Source of the DNA: Dyadobacter sp. 676
GTDB taxonomy: Bacteria; Bacteroidota; Bacteroidia; Cytophagales; Spirosomataceae
DNA length: 64,000 nt
Direction: 5' to 3'
Assembly: GCF_040448675.1 (NCBI RefSeq)
Contig: NZ_CP159289.1
Coordinates: forward strand, 3,559,001 to 3,623,000
Shown here: piece by piece, positions 44,680-51,925 of the stretch
How the letters are laid out: each line of letters begins with the position of its first letter
How positions within the stretch are numbered: the first letter of the stretch is position 1
Position numbers and translations under genes: made by a program
The notes under the pieces: generated by a model
Told to the model about the DNA's origin: nothing
Databases searched by the model: none
The model's input: the letters and a program-made list of their open reading frames with translations, nothing else

Positions 44680-45075
44680 TTAAACGAGCGGAGGATGAAA
44701 AATATCGTCCGCCGCGATTCGTGGCGTGAAGGATGATGTAATCGGGAAGCCGGTTCGGGGCAATAACCCGACGGTAACCGGTTGTCGAGTAAAGAAAAAA
44801 TCAACGCGCTGGTCCATCGCCTGGTCGATCAGCCTGGACAGGTAATTTTTTTCGGCCTGCCGTTTTTCCTGCTCGTCAAGCGAGGCGATGCGTTTGGCGA
44901 GGTAACATTTGCCATTGCAATGCATCTGCGGCCGGTTTTTATTTTCGCAGAAATTAGCGGCGATGTATTCGCGTCTGATTTCGTAATCCAGATACAACAA
45001 AGGGATCACCCATACTTTGATGAGCATCAGACCCAGCAGGCTGAGGGATATCCATTGTTTTGCAGAATTTCTCAC
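44680..45075 (-). CDS. small membrane-anchored protein with C-x8-HC-x3-C motif (copy 2)
   Basis: 131 residues from GTG 45075 (VRNSAKQWISLSLLGLMLIK). The frame could also open at TTG 45120, but that codon lies inside the -7 promoter box, so GTG is preferred. One N-terminal membrane helix is followed by EIRREYIAANFCENKNRPQM and HCNGKCYLAKRI, with C43, H52, C53 and C57. The motif is the same as in the 42100 gene; outside it the two proteins differ. It is the first gene of the putative copper operon. A membrane-tethered metal relay or a sensor is a reasonable guess, but no function is known to me. Confidence 0.8.
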   Translation of the reverse strand: MRNSAKQWISLSLLGLMLIKVWVIPLLYLDYEIRREYIAANFCENKNRPQMHCNGKCYLAKRIASLDEQEKRQAEKNYLSRLIDQAMDQRVDFFFTRQPVTVGLLPRTGFPITSSFTPRIAADDIFHPPLV

Positions 45076-45117
45076 AATCTCAGAAACGAACAAACCGGTG
45101 GAAATGGTGTTTCGGGG

Positions 45118-45125
45118 CAAAGGTA
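45118..45125 (-). promoter_or_regulatory. candidate -7 promoter box of the MbnPH operon
   Basis: TACCTTTG on the minus strand matches TAnnTTTG exactly, 43 bases before the GTG start of the first Cys-motif gene. The -33 region has only a T-run. It separates the operon from the two genes at 45174-46318. Confidence 0.5.
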
Positions 45126-45173
45126 ATGATGAATACGTAGAAAAATGTCGAAATGTTGAACCTTTCCCGCGTT

Positions 45174-45839
45174 TTAACGGATTTTGTAGTGGATTTGCAT
45201 CGACAAACCGCCCGAATACAAGAAGCGGTTGTTGACTCCCTCCGGTGTGTAGCCGAACCCGGGAAAATACTGAACATAGGTATCAGCAGCCGTTCTCCGG
45301 CCCATTATATTTCGGAAAGTTAAACGAAGGAGCCAGTCTTTTGCCAATTTGAAATCAAACCCGAAATAGCCTTCGAAGCCTAATGCGATATTGTTTATTT
45401 CCCTGAATCCACCTTCGTAATCTCCAAACGTCGGGCCCTTAAAACGATACTTGCCTTTGTATCCGGCAATGGCAATGACCGGGCCATAGCCGGCATAGAG
45501 GATTCTGCGTGTGCTTCGCATTCGCCTTACCTCATATGCGGCGCGTAGATATGTGCCCCTGAATGACTGCGAAGGATTGAAATCGGAATGTTGGCGCGTG
45601 GAGCCATTTGCAAAGCCCGCTCCGAGGTACAATCGCCGGCCAGGCTTCTTCAAATCGAGGAGGTAATAGGGTTCTATAATGGTGGTATTGCGAATGTAAT
45701 AGTCCTTGGGCAAGACGAATGAGGGCAGGCTGTTGATCACGTCGAGGCCAATGTAGGAGGCCCTGCTGGCAAGTGTGTCCTGCGCTTGTGCGGTGAAGCA
45801 GGCGTTTATAAAAACGATAAATATAGCCAATCCCTTCAT
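45174..45839 (-). CDS. secreted outer-membrane-type protein, DUF6048-like
   Basis: 221 residues. A signal peptide ends in CFTAQAQ. The mature part begins ASYIGLDVINSLPSFVLPKD, where an N-terminal IGxDxx-P pattern resembles the DUF6048 family. Beta-barrel-like strands follow (LYLGAGFANGSTRQHSDFNP, NIALGFEGYFGFDFKLAKDW), and it ends in GGLSMQIHYKIR. DUF6048 and DUF6452 genes are neighbours in many Bacteroidota, and the overlapping upstream gene here looks like the latter. Function unknown. The four-base overlap with the upstream gene indicates co-translation. Confidence 0.75.
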   Translation of the reverse strand: MKGLAIFIVFINACFTAQAQDTLASRASYIGLDVINSLPSFVLPKDYYIRNTTIIEPYYLLDLKKPGRRLYLGAGFANGSTRQHSDFNPSQSFRGTYLRAAYEVRRMRSTRRILYAGYGPVIAIAGYKGKYRFKGPTFGDYEGGFREINNIALGFEGYFGFDFKLAKDWLLRLTFRNIMGRRTAADTYVQYFPGFGYTPEGVNNRFLYSGGLSMQIHYKIR

Positions 45840-46318
45840 GGCTCGACCCGGATTGAGATTCCAGCGCCAGGTCCGGCATTTGTCCAGGATTGCCTGCCGG
45901 GCGTAACGTAGGTGTCGTAGTAAATGTTTGTTTTGCTGAAAGTGGAATAATATTGCCTGGCGGTGGCCGGTTCTCGCGCATCGGTAATAAAACCGCAGCC
46001 GCCCTTATACCGGAATATGCGCTGATAGTAAATGGAGAGCGTGTCGGTGCGTTCGGCGAACCGGAAAACGTAAGTGGTGGTGTCGGAGACGAGTGAAATA
46101 GGCAGGGTAATCGGGTAGTGGAGTCCCGACGAAAGGTCTTTCAATTGCTGATCGATCGCCTCTTGGCTCACTGCATTCAAAGCATAAACCGAATCCAGTT
46201 TCAGCGAATCACCCTGGAAGTAAACCATTGCCGACAGTTCCGCCTGCGGGCCGCAATCGATGCAGCTTTGGGCACCGATTATCGACAAAATAAGGACAAT
46301 GGGTAGAAGTTGTTTCAT
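45836..46318 (-). CDS. lipoprotein, DUF6452-like
   Basis: 160 residues. The lipobox ends in IGAQSC, with further cysteines in IDCGPQAEL and KGGCGFITDA. The pattern of a cysteine near the N-terminus, a KLDSVYALN strand, a VSDTTTYVFRF strand and a late CGF segment resembles DUF6452. Homology is not certain. It overlaps the next gene by four bases (ATGA), so the two are one transcription unit, probably encoding an envelope pair of unknown role. Confidence 0.7.
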   Translation of the reverse strand: MKQLLPIVLILSIIGAQSCIDCGPQAELSAMVYFQGDSLKLDSVYALNAVSQEAIDQQLKDLSSGLHYPITLPISLVSDTTTYVFRFAERTDTLSIYYQRIFRYKGGCGFITDAREPATARQYYSTFSKTNIYYDTYVTPGRQSWTNAGPGAGISIRVEP

Positions 46319-46428
46319 CGAAATGGTCCGGGAGGTTTAGATAACCGGTAGACACATTTTTCTGACATAACGTTGCCGCCGCAGGATAATCGCCATTTTT
46401 TAGCGCATTGGATTTGAATCAATAAAGG

Positions 46429-46436
46429 TATATTTG
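46429..46436 (+). promoter_or_regulatory. candidate -7 promoter box of the Uma2 gene
   Basis: TATATTTG matches TAnnTTTG. ATTG at 46407-46410 gives a possible -33 element 18 bases upstream. The start codon ATG 46452 lies 16 bases on, so the leader would be very short. The box includes the TTG at 46434, which excludes that codon as the start. Confidence 0.45.
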
Positions 46437-46451
46437 AGAAAAATACACACT

Positions 46452-47071
46452 ATGGCATTGGCACAGGCATTGGCACTTTCACAACCGACCATGTACTCAG
46501 AAGAGGAATATCTCCGCCTTGAAAACGACGCCTTTGAAAAGAGCGAGTACTTTCAGGGGCAGATTATCAAAATGGCCGGGGCAGCACCGAATCACACCAG
46601 GGTTAAGGAAAATGTAATCGGAGAAATTTATCCGGCTTTGAAAAAGAACAAATCCTGCCGGAGCTCTTCGAGCGAGCAGCGGATTCACATACCTGCCAAT
46701 TCGCTTTACACCTATCCTGACATTATCATCGTTTGCGGGCCGAACAAGTTTTCAAAACTGGATCGTATCACGATCATTAACCCATCGGTGATTATTGAAA
46801 TTCTTTCTCCATCTACCGAGTATGACCGCGGACTGAAATTCAAATTGTACCGCGACATCGAAACCTTACAGGAATATGTGACGATAGACTCCCGGAAAGC
46901 CGACGCACAGGTTTTCCGCCGGATGCCCGATAATCAGTGGATATTGGCCGACGACGCATTCTCCCTAACCGAAACAATTACCATCAAACCATTGGTGCGA
47001 CGCTGCAAATGGCCGACCTTTATGACGGTACCGAGAATGTAAGCAGTCTCTTACCCCCACCCGAAGAGTAA
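46452..47071 (+). CDS. Uma2 family endonuclease-like protein (frameshifted near the 3' end)
   Basis: Starts at ATG 46452. The restriction-endonuclease-like fold shows SEEEYLRLENDAFEKSEYFQ, then GQIIKMAGAAPNHTRV, a PDIIIVCG strand and VIIEILSPSTEYDRGLKFKL, with the D, E and K residues of a PD-(D/E)XK site. As written the frame ends at 47042 with a non-family tail after TITIK. Adding one A to AAA (46986-46988) gives IGATLQMADLYDGTENVSSL then LPPPEE and a stop at 47071, the expected Uma2 ending (206 residues). The family is very common in cyanobacteria and Bacteroidota, often in many copies, with unclear function. Confidence 0.87.
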
Positions 47072-47077
47072 TTTTCC

Positions 47078-47085
47078 TATATTTG
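47078..47085 (+). promoter_or_regulatory. candidate -7 promoter box of exbB-exbD
   Basis: TATATTTG matches TAnnTTTG and lies about 108 bases before the exbB start, directly after the restored Uma2 stop. No clear -33 element is seen. Confidence 0.4.
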
Positions 47086-47192
47086 CCCTTTGAACAATAA
47101 GGGGCTTTTCGCTCCGTTTAAGATCAAAATTGTTTTTTGAATAGAATCGACCTCTGTTTCATTCGCTTAACCATTCACTTTTTATTTCTGAT

Positions 47193-47873
47193 ATGATGCT
47201 TCTGCAAGCACTTACTGACTCTACTGCGGCCGCACCCGTCGCTGAGCAGGGCCTTTCTGTAATCGATCTGCTCGCCAAAGGGGGGTGGGTAATGTTGCCG
47301 CTCGGATTGTTGTTCCTGGCCACGTTGTTCCTCATTATCGAACGTTTCCTGGGAATCGGCGCCAATGGTAAGATCGAGCCGCAATTTGTGGATAATGTGA
47401 AGGATTTTATTCAGCAGGGAAACCTGAAATCGGCGGAGTCGCTTTGCAGAAACCAGCGTAACGCCGCCGGCCGCATTCTCGAAAGGGCTATCGGCCGCAT
47501 CGGTTACCCGATTAAAGACATTGAAACAACGATTGAAAATGCCAGCCAGATCGAAATCCAGCGCATGGAAGGCAACCTGCCGTATCTTGGAGTGATAGCG
47601 GGTATCGCGCCGATGCTCGGGTTCGTGGGTACGATTTCCGGTATTATCCGTATTTTCTACGATATTTCGATTTCCAACGACTTCAATATCAGCACCATTG
47701 CGGGTGGTATGTATGAAAAAATGATCACTTCCGGTTCCGGTCTGATCATCGGTTTGATTGCCTATGCGGGTTACCACTTGCTGAACATGAAAATCGACCG
47801 TTTCGCATTGCGCCTGCAAATGGCGGCATCCGATTTTCTGGATGTGCTTCAAAAGCCTGTTGCGGCAAAATAG
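47193..47873 (+). CDS. exbB: MotA/TolQ/ExbB proton channel family protein
   Basis: 226 residues. Three membrane helices are present: GGWVMLPLGLLFLATLFLII near the start, YLGVIAGIAPMLGFVGTISG in the middle and SGLIIGLIAYAGYHLL late. The ExbB/TolQ signature GIAPMLGFVGTISGIIRIF is clear. ExbB and ExbD use the proton gradient to drive TonB, which powers outer-membrane receptors such as the two in this window. exbD follows after 62 bases. TolQ function is an alternative, but no tol genes are nearby. The start may also be ATG 47196. Confidence 0.92.
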   Translation: MMLLQALTDSTAAAPVAEQGLSVIDLLAKGGWVMLPLGLLFLATLFLIIERFLGIGANGKIEPQFVDNVKDFIQQGNLKSAESLCRNQRNAAGRILERAIGRIGYPIKDIETTIENASQIEIQRMEGNLPYLGVIAGIAPMLGFVGTISGIIRIFYDISISNDFNISTIAGGMYEKMITSGSGLIIGLIAYAGYHLLNMKIDRFALRLQMAASDFLDVLQKPVAAK

Positions 47874-47935
47874 ATATTTATGGATTGGGGAGCTTCAACA
47901 CTCGCCGAACCTGACAACCCATTACATTTTCCAAT

Positions 47936-48328
47936 ATGAAAATACGTCGGAAGAGCCGGTTTGCCCCGGAGGTGTTTACGCACTCGCTCAACGATATCAT
48001 GTTCTTCCTGCTGTTGTTCTTTTTGATCATCTCGACGATGTCCAATCCGAACGTGATCAAACTGATGCTGCCGAAAGCATCGGCCACGCAGCAGATGTAT
48101 AAGAAGCAAATCACCTTGTCGGTCGATGAGAATAAGGCCTATTTTATCGATAAAGAGCCCATTCCGTTTGATCGCCTCGAAGCTGAATTACAGAATATCT
48201 TTGCCAATGTGGAAGAACGCACCGTTGTGCTGCGCGTGGATAAGAATCTTGCCGTGCAGGACCTCGTGGATGTGCTCGAAATCGGTGCGAAGAACGACAT
48301 TAAAATGGTGATGGCTACGGCTAAATAA
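47936..48328 (+). CDS. exbD: ExbD/TolR family biopolymer transport protein
   Basis: 130 residues. One N-terminal membrane helix (NDIMFFLLLFFLIISTMSNP) holds the conserved proton-carrying aspartate in SLNDIMFF, preceded by the basic KIRRKSRFAPEVFTH. The periplasmic domain (ITLSVDENKAYFIDKEPIPF and VVLRVDKNLAVQDLVDVLEI) is a TolR-type fold. It forms the energising complex with the ExbB encoded just upstream. A two-way terminator follows. Confidence 0.93.
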   Translation: MKIRRKSRFAPEVFTHSLNDIMFFLLLFFLIISTMSNPNVIKLMLPKASATQQMYKKQITLSVDENKAYFIDKEPIPFDRLEAELQNIFANVEERTVVLRVDKNLAVQDLVDVLEIGAKNDIKMVMATAK

Positions 48329-48358
48329 TTGGAGAGAAAGGGCGAGGGAGTAAGGATG

Positions 48359-48392
48359 AAAGGGTTTGAAGGTCTTGATCTTCAAACCCTTT
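48359..48392. terminator. bidirectional Rho-independent terminator between exbD and the oxidoreductase gene
   Basis: A perfect 13-bp stem, AAAGGGTTTGAAG with CTTCAAACCCTTT, around eight bases, has T residues on the plus side and A residues on the other. It lies between two convergent genes and can serve both. Confidence 0.9.
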
Positions 48393-48400
48393 TTCTGTTT

Positions 48401-49429
48401 CTACCGGTTGTCGGCGCTTTGGTAGATTTGTTCTACGATAGATTGTAGAACGGCGCCCTGCGCCGCATCGCAGATATTGGCAGGTTTCCCTTCACAAAGA
48501 TCCAGGAATGCGATGGTGTTTTGCAGCTGGATATCGACGTGGCCCAGATGCGGAAAACGAATGTCGGCGAGTTCGCCGGCCATTTCGGTGTGTACCGAGA
48601 ACGGGAAGAGTTTTGCACCGCCTTTTGTCCCGAATACTTCCAGATTGACCGTTTCCTCCTGCTCCATATTCAGCGCAAACGACGTGGACAGCATTATACT
48701 CACATTGTCAGGAAACGACAAGTGGGCAAAGCACGCGTCTTCGACTTCAAAGCGGACCGGGTCCCATTCGCCTTTAAGGCCCTTCCCGCCGGTTCTCCCA
48801 ATAAAATCGTAAATGTTGGCTACAACGCGGTCGGGATGCCGGTAGCCGGTTAAACCCAGCGCCAGGTCGAGCATATGAATGCCGAGGTCGATCATCGCAC
48901 CGCCTCCCTGGATGGTTTTGTTGGTAAAATTACCCCAACCGGGGATGCCGCGGCGGCGGAGATAGTACGCTTTAATGTGGTAAATGTCCCCGAGATGGCC
49001 CAGCCGATGACAGTTTTTCAATGTGGTGTACTCCGGCGCGTGTCGACGCTGAAAATTGTATGCGAGCGTTAACCCTTTCTTTTGGGCCAGATCGGCCATT
49101 TCACACGCTTCGCTGGCATTCATACCCGGTGGTTTTTCACACAAGACGTGGCAGCCGTTTTCCAGCGCCTGCACGGTAAGCGGGTAATGCAGGTTATTGG
49201 CCGTGCAGTTGATGACAATGTCGGGCTTGCCTTCGCTCCGGTACATTTCATCGGGATTGTCGTAGGCAAATGGGACGCCGTACTTGCCGGCCAATGCCTG
49301 GGCCTTGTGAATATCGCGGCTGCATATGGAAACGGCTTTGACGCGGTCAGCCAGTTTGGCTAATGCCGGGAGGTGATTCTTGTCGGCAATATGCCCGCCA
49401 CCGATAATGGCGGCTTTAAGGATGGCCAT
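48401..49429 (-). CDS. Gfo/Idh/MocA family oxidoreductase
   Basis: 342 residues. The N-terminal Rossmann fold begins LKAAIIGGGHIADKNHLPAL. The family signature CEKPPGMNASEACEM (normally EKP) is at about residues 95-110. The C-terminal substrate domain has the conserved GGGAMIDLGIHMLDLALGLT. Such enzymes oxidise or reduce sugars, inositols or amino-sugar nucleotides with NAD(P). The cytoplasmic location is expected since no signal peptide is seen. No neighbouring sugar genes indicate the substrate. It lies alone between a terminator and the BlaR1 gene. Confidence 0.92.
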   Translation of the reverse strand: MAILKAAIIGGGHIADKNHLPALAKLADRVKAVSICSRDIHKAQALAGKYGVPFAYDNPDEMYRSEGKPDIVINCTANNLHYPLTVQALENGCHVLCEKPPGMNASEACEMADLAQKKGLTLAYNFQRRHAPEYTTLKNCHRLGHLGDIYHIKAYYLRRRGIPGWGNFTNKTIQGGGAMIDLGIHMLDLALGLTGYRHPDRVVANIYDFIGRTGGKGLKGEWDPVRFEVEDACFAHLSFPDNVSIMLSTSFALNMEQEETVNLEVFGTKGGAKLFPFSVHTEMAGELADIRFPHLGHVDIQLQNTIAFLDLCEGKPANICDAAQGAVLQSIVEQIYQSADNR

Positions 49430-49601
49430 GGATTTGGAAGGATAAGTGTTTTACACTTCCAAATATCAGCAATTATTCGTTTGGTGCGCCCGAATCACCG
49501 GTCGGGGAGGGCTCCCGGGTGCGGTGGGTAAAATGCTTTCAAAGCAAAAGCCAACGGCGGGGTAAAGAAAGCGCCATTGACTTTTGCCACATAGCAGAGC
49601 G

Positions 49602-51126
49602 CTATTTGCTTTTGGTACTGATGGAAATTACTCCATTGACACCTCTCGAACCATAGAGTTTGGTGGCTTCATCTCCTTTCAGAACGTTGACGCTTTCGAT
49701 GGTGTTCGGGTCTATTGTTTTGATCAAATCGCCGTTTTCCAATGTTTCGCCATTCAGTATATATAGCGGCTGGTTTTCCACGCTAAAAGGCCCTGATGTG
49801 CCGCGAATTGTAATTTTGGTATCGGATGGCTGCGGATCAAATGCCTGAGCGACCGGATTGAAACCTACAACCGTTGTCTCTTTGCCGGTAGTTGTGTCCT
49901 CGCCTTCTTCAGCCAGCATGAAGTTGATGGGAACAGTGTATTTTACATTGACGGCTTTTCCGTTCTGCTTGCCGGGAGTCCATTTCGGAAATTTGGAAAC
50001 CACACGGGCCGCTTCTTCATCGCAGCCGTGGCCGATACCTTTTAGGATCGTTACATCTTTGATGTCGCCATCCGAGGTGATCGTAAAGTTGACGAAAACT
50101 TTCCCCTGTACATTGGCTTTGACTGCGGCTGTCGGATATTTGATATTCTGGCCCAGAAACCTGAACATTTCCGTATTCCCGCCGGGGTATTCCGGTTGTA
50201 CCTCCACTTCCGTGAAAACGGGGTCGTTGCCTGCCGTTTCGGATTTGGTTTTCACAACTTCATTTTCCTTCGAAACCTGGCTTTCGCAGCCGGCGACAAA
50301 AAAGTGCGCTGGCCCCGATCAGTGTTGCGGCAACCACGTAGGTGCCCAGCATCCATTTGGATGTACGGTTCTTGTAGATCATCTGAATACGGTTTTTTAA
50401 TTGAGATGGTTTGAAAAAGTGGTTGGTCAGCGACGCGGCGGGTGCATTCAGCGCATATGCGACGAGAAATCGCGCATAATATTCACGGTTAGCGGCTTGC
50501 GCGTCGGCCAGATACTCGTGGATTTCCTGCAATGACCGCTTGTACAATGGCAGCACCGGGTGAAACCAGAAGACGGTCCGTATGATTTCAATCAGCAAGA
50601 TATCGAGGCTGTGCCGTTGCCGGGTATGGACCATTTCGTGCCGCAAAATAGCGTCGAAATGGTTTTCGTAGTCATTGCGGTTGATAACGATCCATTTCAG
50701 GAACGAGAACGAACCCACCCGGTTCGAGTCGATCAGGATCACCGAGCAGTCTTCCAGTTCGATCAGTTCGCCCGAGCGGAGGTATTTCACCAGTTGCGTC
50801 ATATTACGGGCCAGTTGCGCTACCGACACGAGTAACCCCGCGGCATAGACCGCCGTCAGAATTTCCATCCACGTCCATGTCCGGGAGGCTTCGGGAGTTT
50901 CCTTTATGACTGCGAATGCAGAGGCGTTCACCTCATATATCGCCGGAAGCTCGGGTGCGGAGGCGGGATAGATCACTTCCGGGAGCGCGAAAGCGATCAA
51001 AAGCGAGCCGATCAGGTACCAGCGGTTCCATTGGAAGAACGTGTGCTTCCGCAGCATCAGCCAATAACAGAGATATAGCAACACCCAGTAAAGGCTCACT
51101 TTGCCGATGTATAGTAGCGTTTCCAT
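49602..51126 (-). CDS. BlaR1-type M56 metallopeptidase with TonB C-terminal and plug-like domains (frameshifted at a T6 run)
   Basis: The first frame (51126-50260) encodes membrane helices (VSLYWVLLYLCYWLMLRKHT) and the M56 zinc-peptidase site ILRHEMVHTRQRHSLD with HEYLADAQA. The protein continues in the other frame after TTTTTT (50298-50303): five Ts give ALFVAGCESQVSKENEVV, leading to a TonB_C domain (KYPTAAVKANVQGKVFVNFT, GCDEEAARVVSKFPKWTPG) and a final plug-like segment (PLYILNGETLENGDLIKTI, YGSRGVNGVISISTK). Restored length is about 507. BlaR1 proteases sense signals and cleave the BlaI repressor, whose gene lies 13 bases upstream. The TonB and plug ends suggest that it touches the outer membrane transport system. 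Confidence 0.88.
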
Positions 51127-51139
51127 GACTAACAGTGGT

Positions 51140-51514
51140 TTACTGGTCGTTTTTATGTTGGTTAATCAGCTTCATGATCTCGTCCAGCTCCTTGGTATCG
51201 AGGTTGTTATCTTTCACAAAGAATGAGACCAGGTTAGGTAGAGAATTGTCGAAATAATTGGCCATAAGCTGTTTCATCTCGTGGCGCTTGTATTCTTCTT
51301 CGGAAATGAGCGGATAGTACTCGTGCGTTTTTCCATACGCATTGTATCCTACCACCTCTTTCTTTTCGAGAATGCGGACGATCGTCGACACAGTATTATA
51401 CGCGGGCTTCGGCTCCGGCATTTCGGCAAGGATGTCTTTCACAAATGCTTTTTTCAATTGCCAGAGAATCCTCATGACCTCTTCCTCGGCCCTTGTCAGG
51501 TTTCTTACTTCCAT
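51140..51514 (-). CDS. blaI: BlaI/MecI/CopY family transcriptional repressor
   Basis: 124 residues. The winged helix begins LTRAEEEVMRILWQLKKAFV, with the recognition region KPAYNTVSTIVRILEKKEVV then the wing GKTHEYYPLISEEEY. The C-terminal part is the dimerisation helix bundle. Members repress beta-lactamase, mecA or copper genes, or, in Bacteroidota, diverse envelope functions, until cut by the partner M56 protease, here encoded immediately downstream. Two identical dyads in its promoter are the likely operators, so the pair should be self-repressed. No beta-lactamase gene is in this window. Confidence 0.92.
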   Translation of the reverse strand: MEVRNLTRAEEEVMRILWQLKKAFVKDILAEMPEPKPAYNTVSTIVRILEKKEVVGYNAYGKTHEYYPLISEEEYKRHEMKQLMANYFDNSLPNLVSFFVKDNNLDTKELDEIMKLINQHKNDQ

Positions 51515-51554
51515 GTTGTTCTTCGTTAAAATGGGTTATTAATGATGCTTGTTT

Positions 51555-51598
51555 CAAAGGTATGACTATTTTATTAGTTTCAAAACTATTTTATTAGT
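51555..51598 (-). promoter_or_regulatory. blaI promoter with two tandem BlaI operator candidates
   Basis: Read on the minus strand, TTTTG (51581-51585) and TACCTTTG (51555-51562) are separated by 18 bases, a good -33/-7 Bacteroidota promoter pointing into blaI. The sequence ACTATTTTATTAGT occurs twice, at 51565-51578 and 51585-51598, exactly 20 bases apart; each has the dyad ACTA-N6-TAGT. One copy fills the spacer and one covers the -33 box, so a bound repressor would block the promoter. The upstream gap to pyk (51515-51925) otherwise holds two hairpins. Confidence 0.75.
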
Positions 51599-51613
51599 TA
51601 TTTCAAAAAATAA

Positions 51614-51639
51614 AAATACCACATCGAAGCGTGGTATTT
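51614..51639 (-). terminator. terminator-like hairpin upstream of the blaI promoter
   Basis: AAATACCAC pairs with GTGGTATTT, and on the minus strand it is followed by TTATTTTTTG. It would stop transcripts coming from the right, insulating blaI. A gene between here and the pyk terminator (51640-51872) is not convincing, so a small RNA or a lost gene might explain it. Confidence 0.6.
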
Positions 51640-51872
51640 CTGGTGATAAATGGTTGAAAGTGTTTTTACTTATATCTGCGTGCGAAGGTATTCATACCGT
51701 AGGGCTCTATTTCGAGCGTTATTTGAGCATATTTTCATCGACCGGCAGCTTATGCTTTCGAAAACCATGATATCGCCTGTCACTAGATTCCTAATGTTGA
51801 CAAAAAGAGGTGGCTGCTTGCAACTGTTTTTCTTCCATTGGTAGCACCTGTTTTGCAAAAGGTATAAATGCA

Positions 51873-51902
51873 GAAAAGCAGCCTATTGCCCGGCTGCTTT
51901 TC
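51873..51902 (-). terminator. Rho-independent terminator after pyk
   Basis: A perfect 11-bp stem GAAAAGCAGCC/GGCTGCTTTTC around eight bases lies 24 bases after the pyruvate kinase stop codon; on the minus strand it ends CTTTTCTGC. Confidence 0.83.
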
Positions 51903-51925
51903 CAAACTGTATTTGTTCGTGATGG

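Noticed and set aside
49602..50255. Independent TonB gene
   Set aside because: The frame joins the BlaR1-type gene upstream by changing one T, and the joining sequence ALFVAGCESQ is continuous, so it is treated as one gene.
51670..51858. 62-codon minus-strand frame between the blaI promoter and pyk terminator
   Set aside because: It starts with TTG, has no recognisable features and odd composition. It is kept only as part of an unexplained gap.
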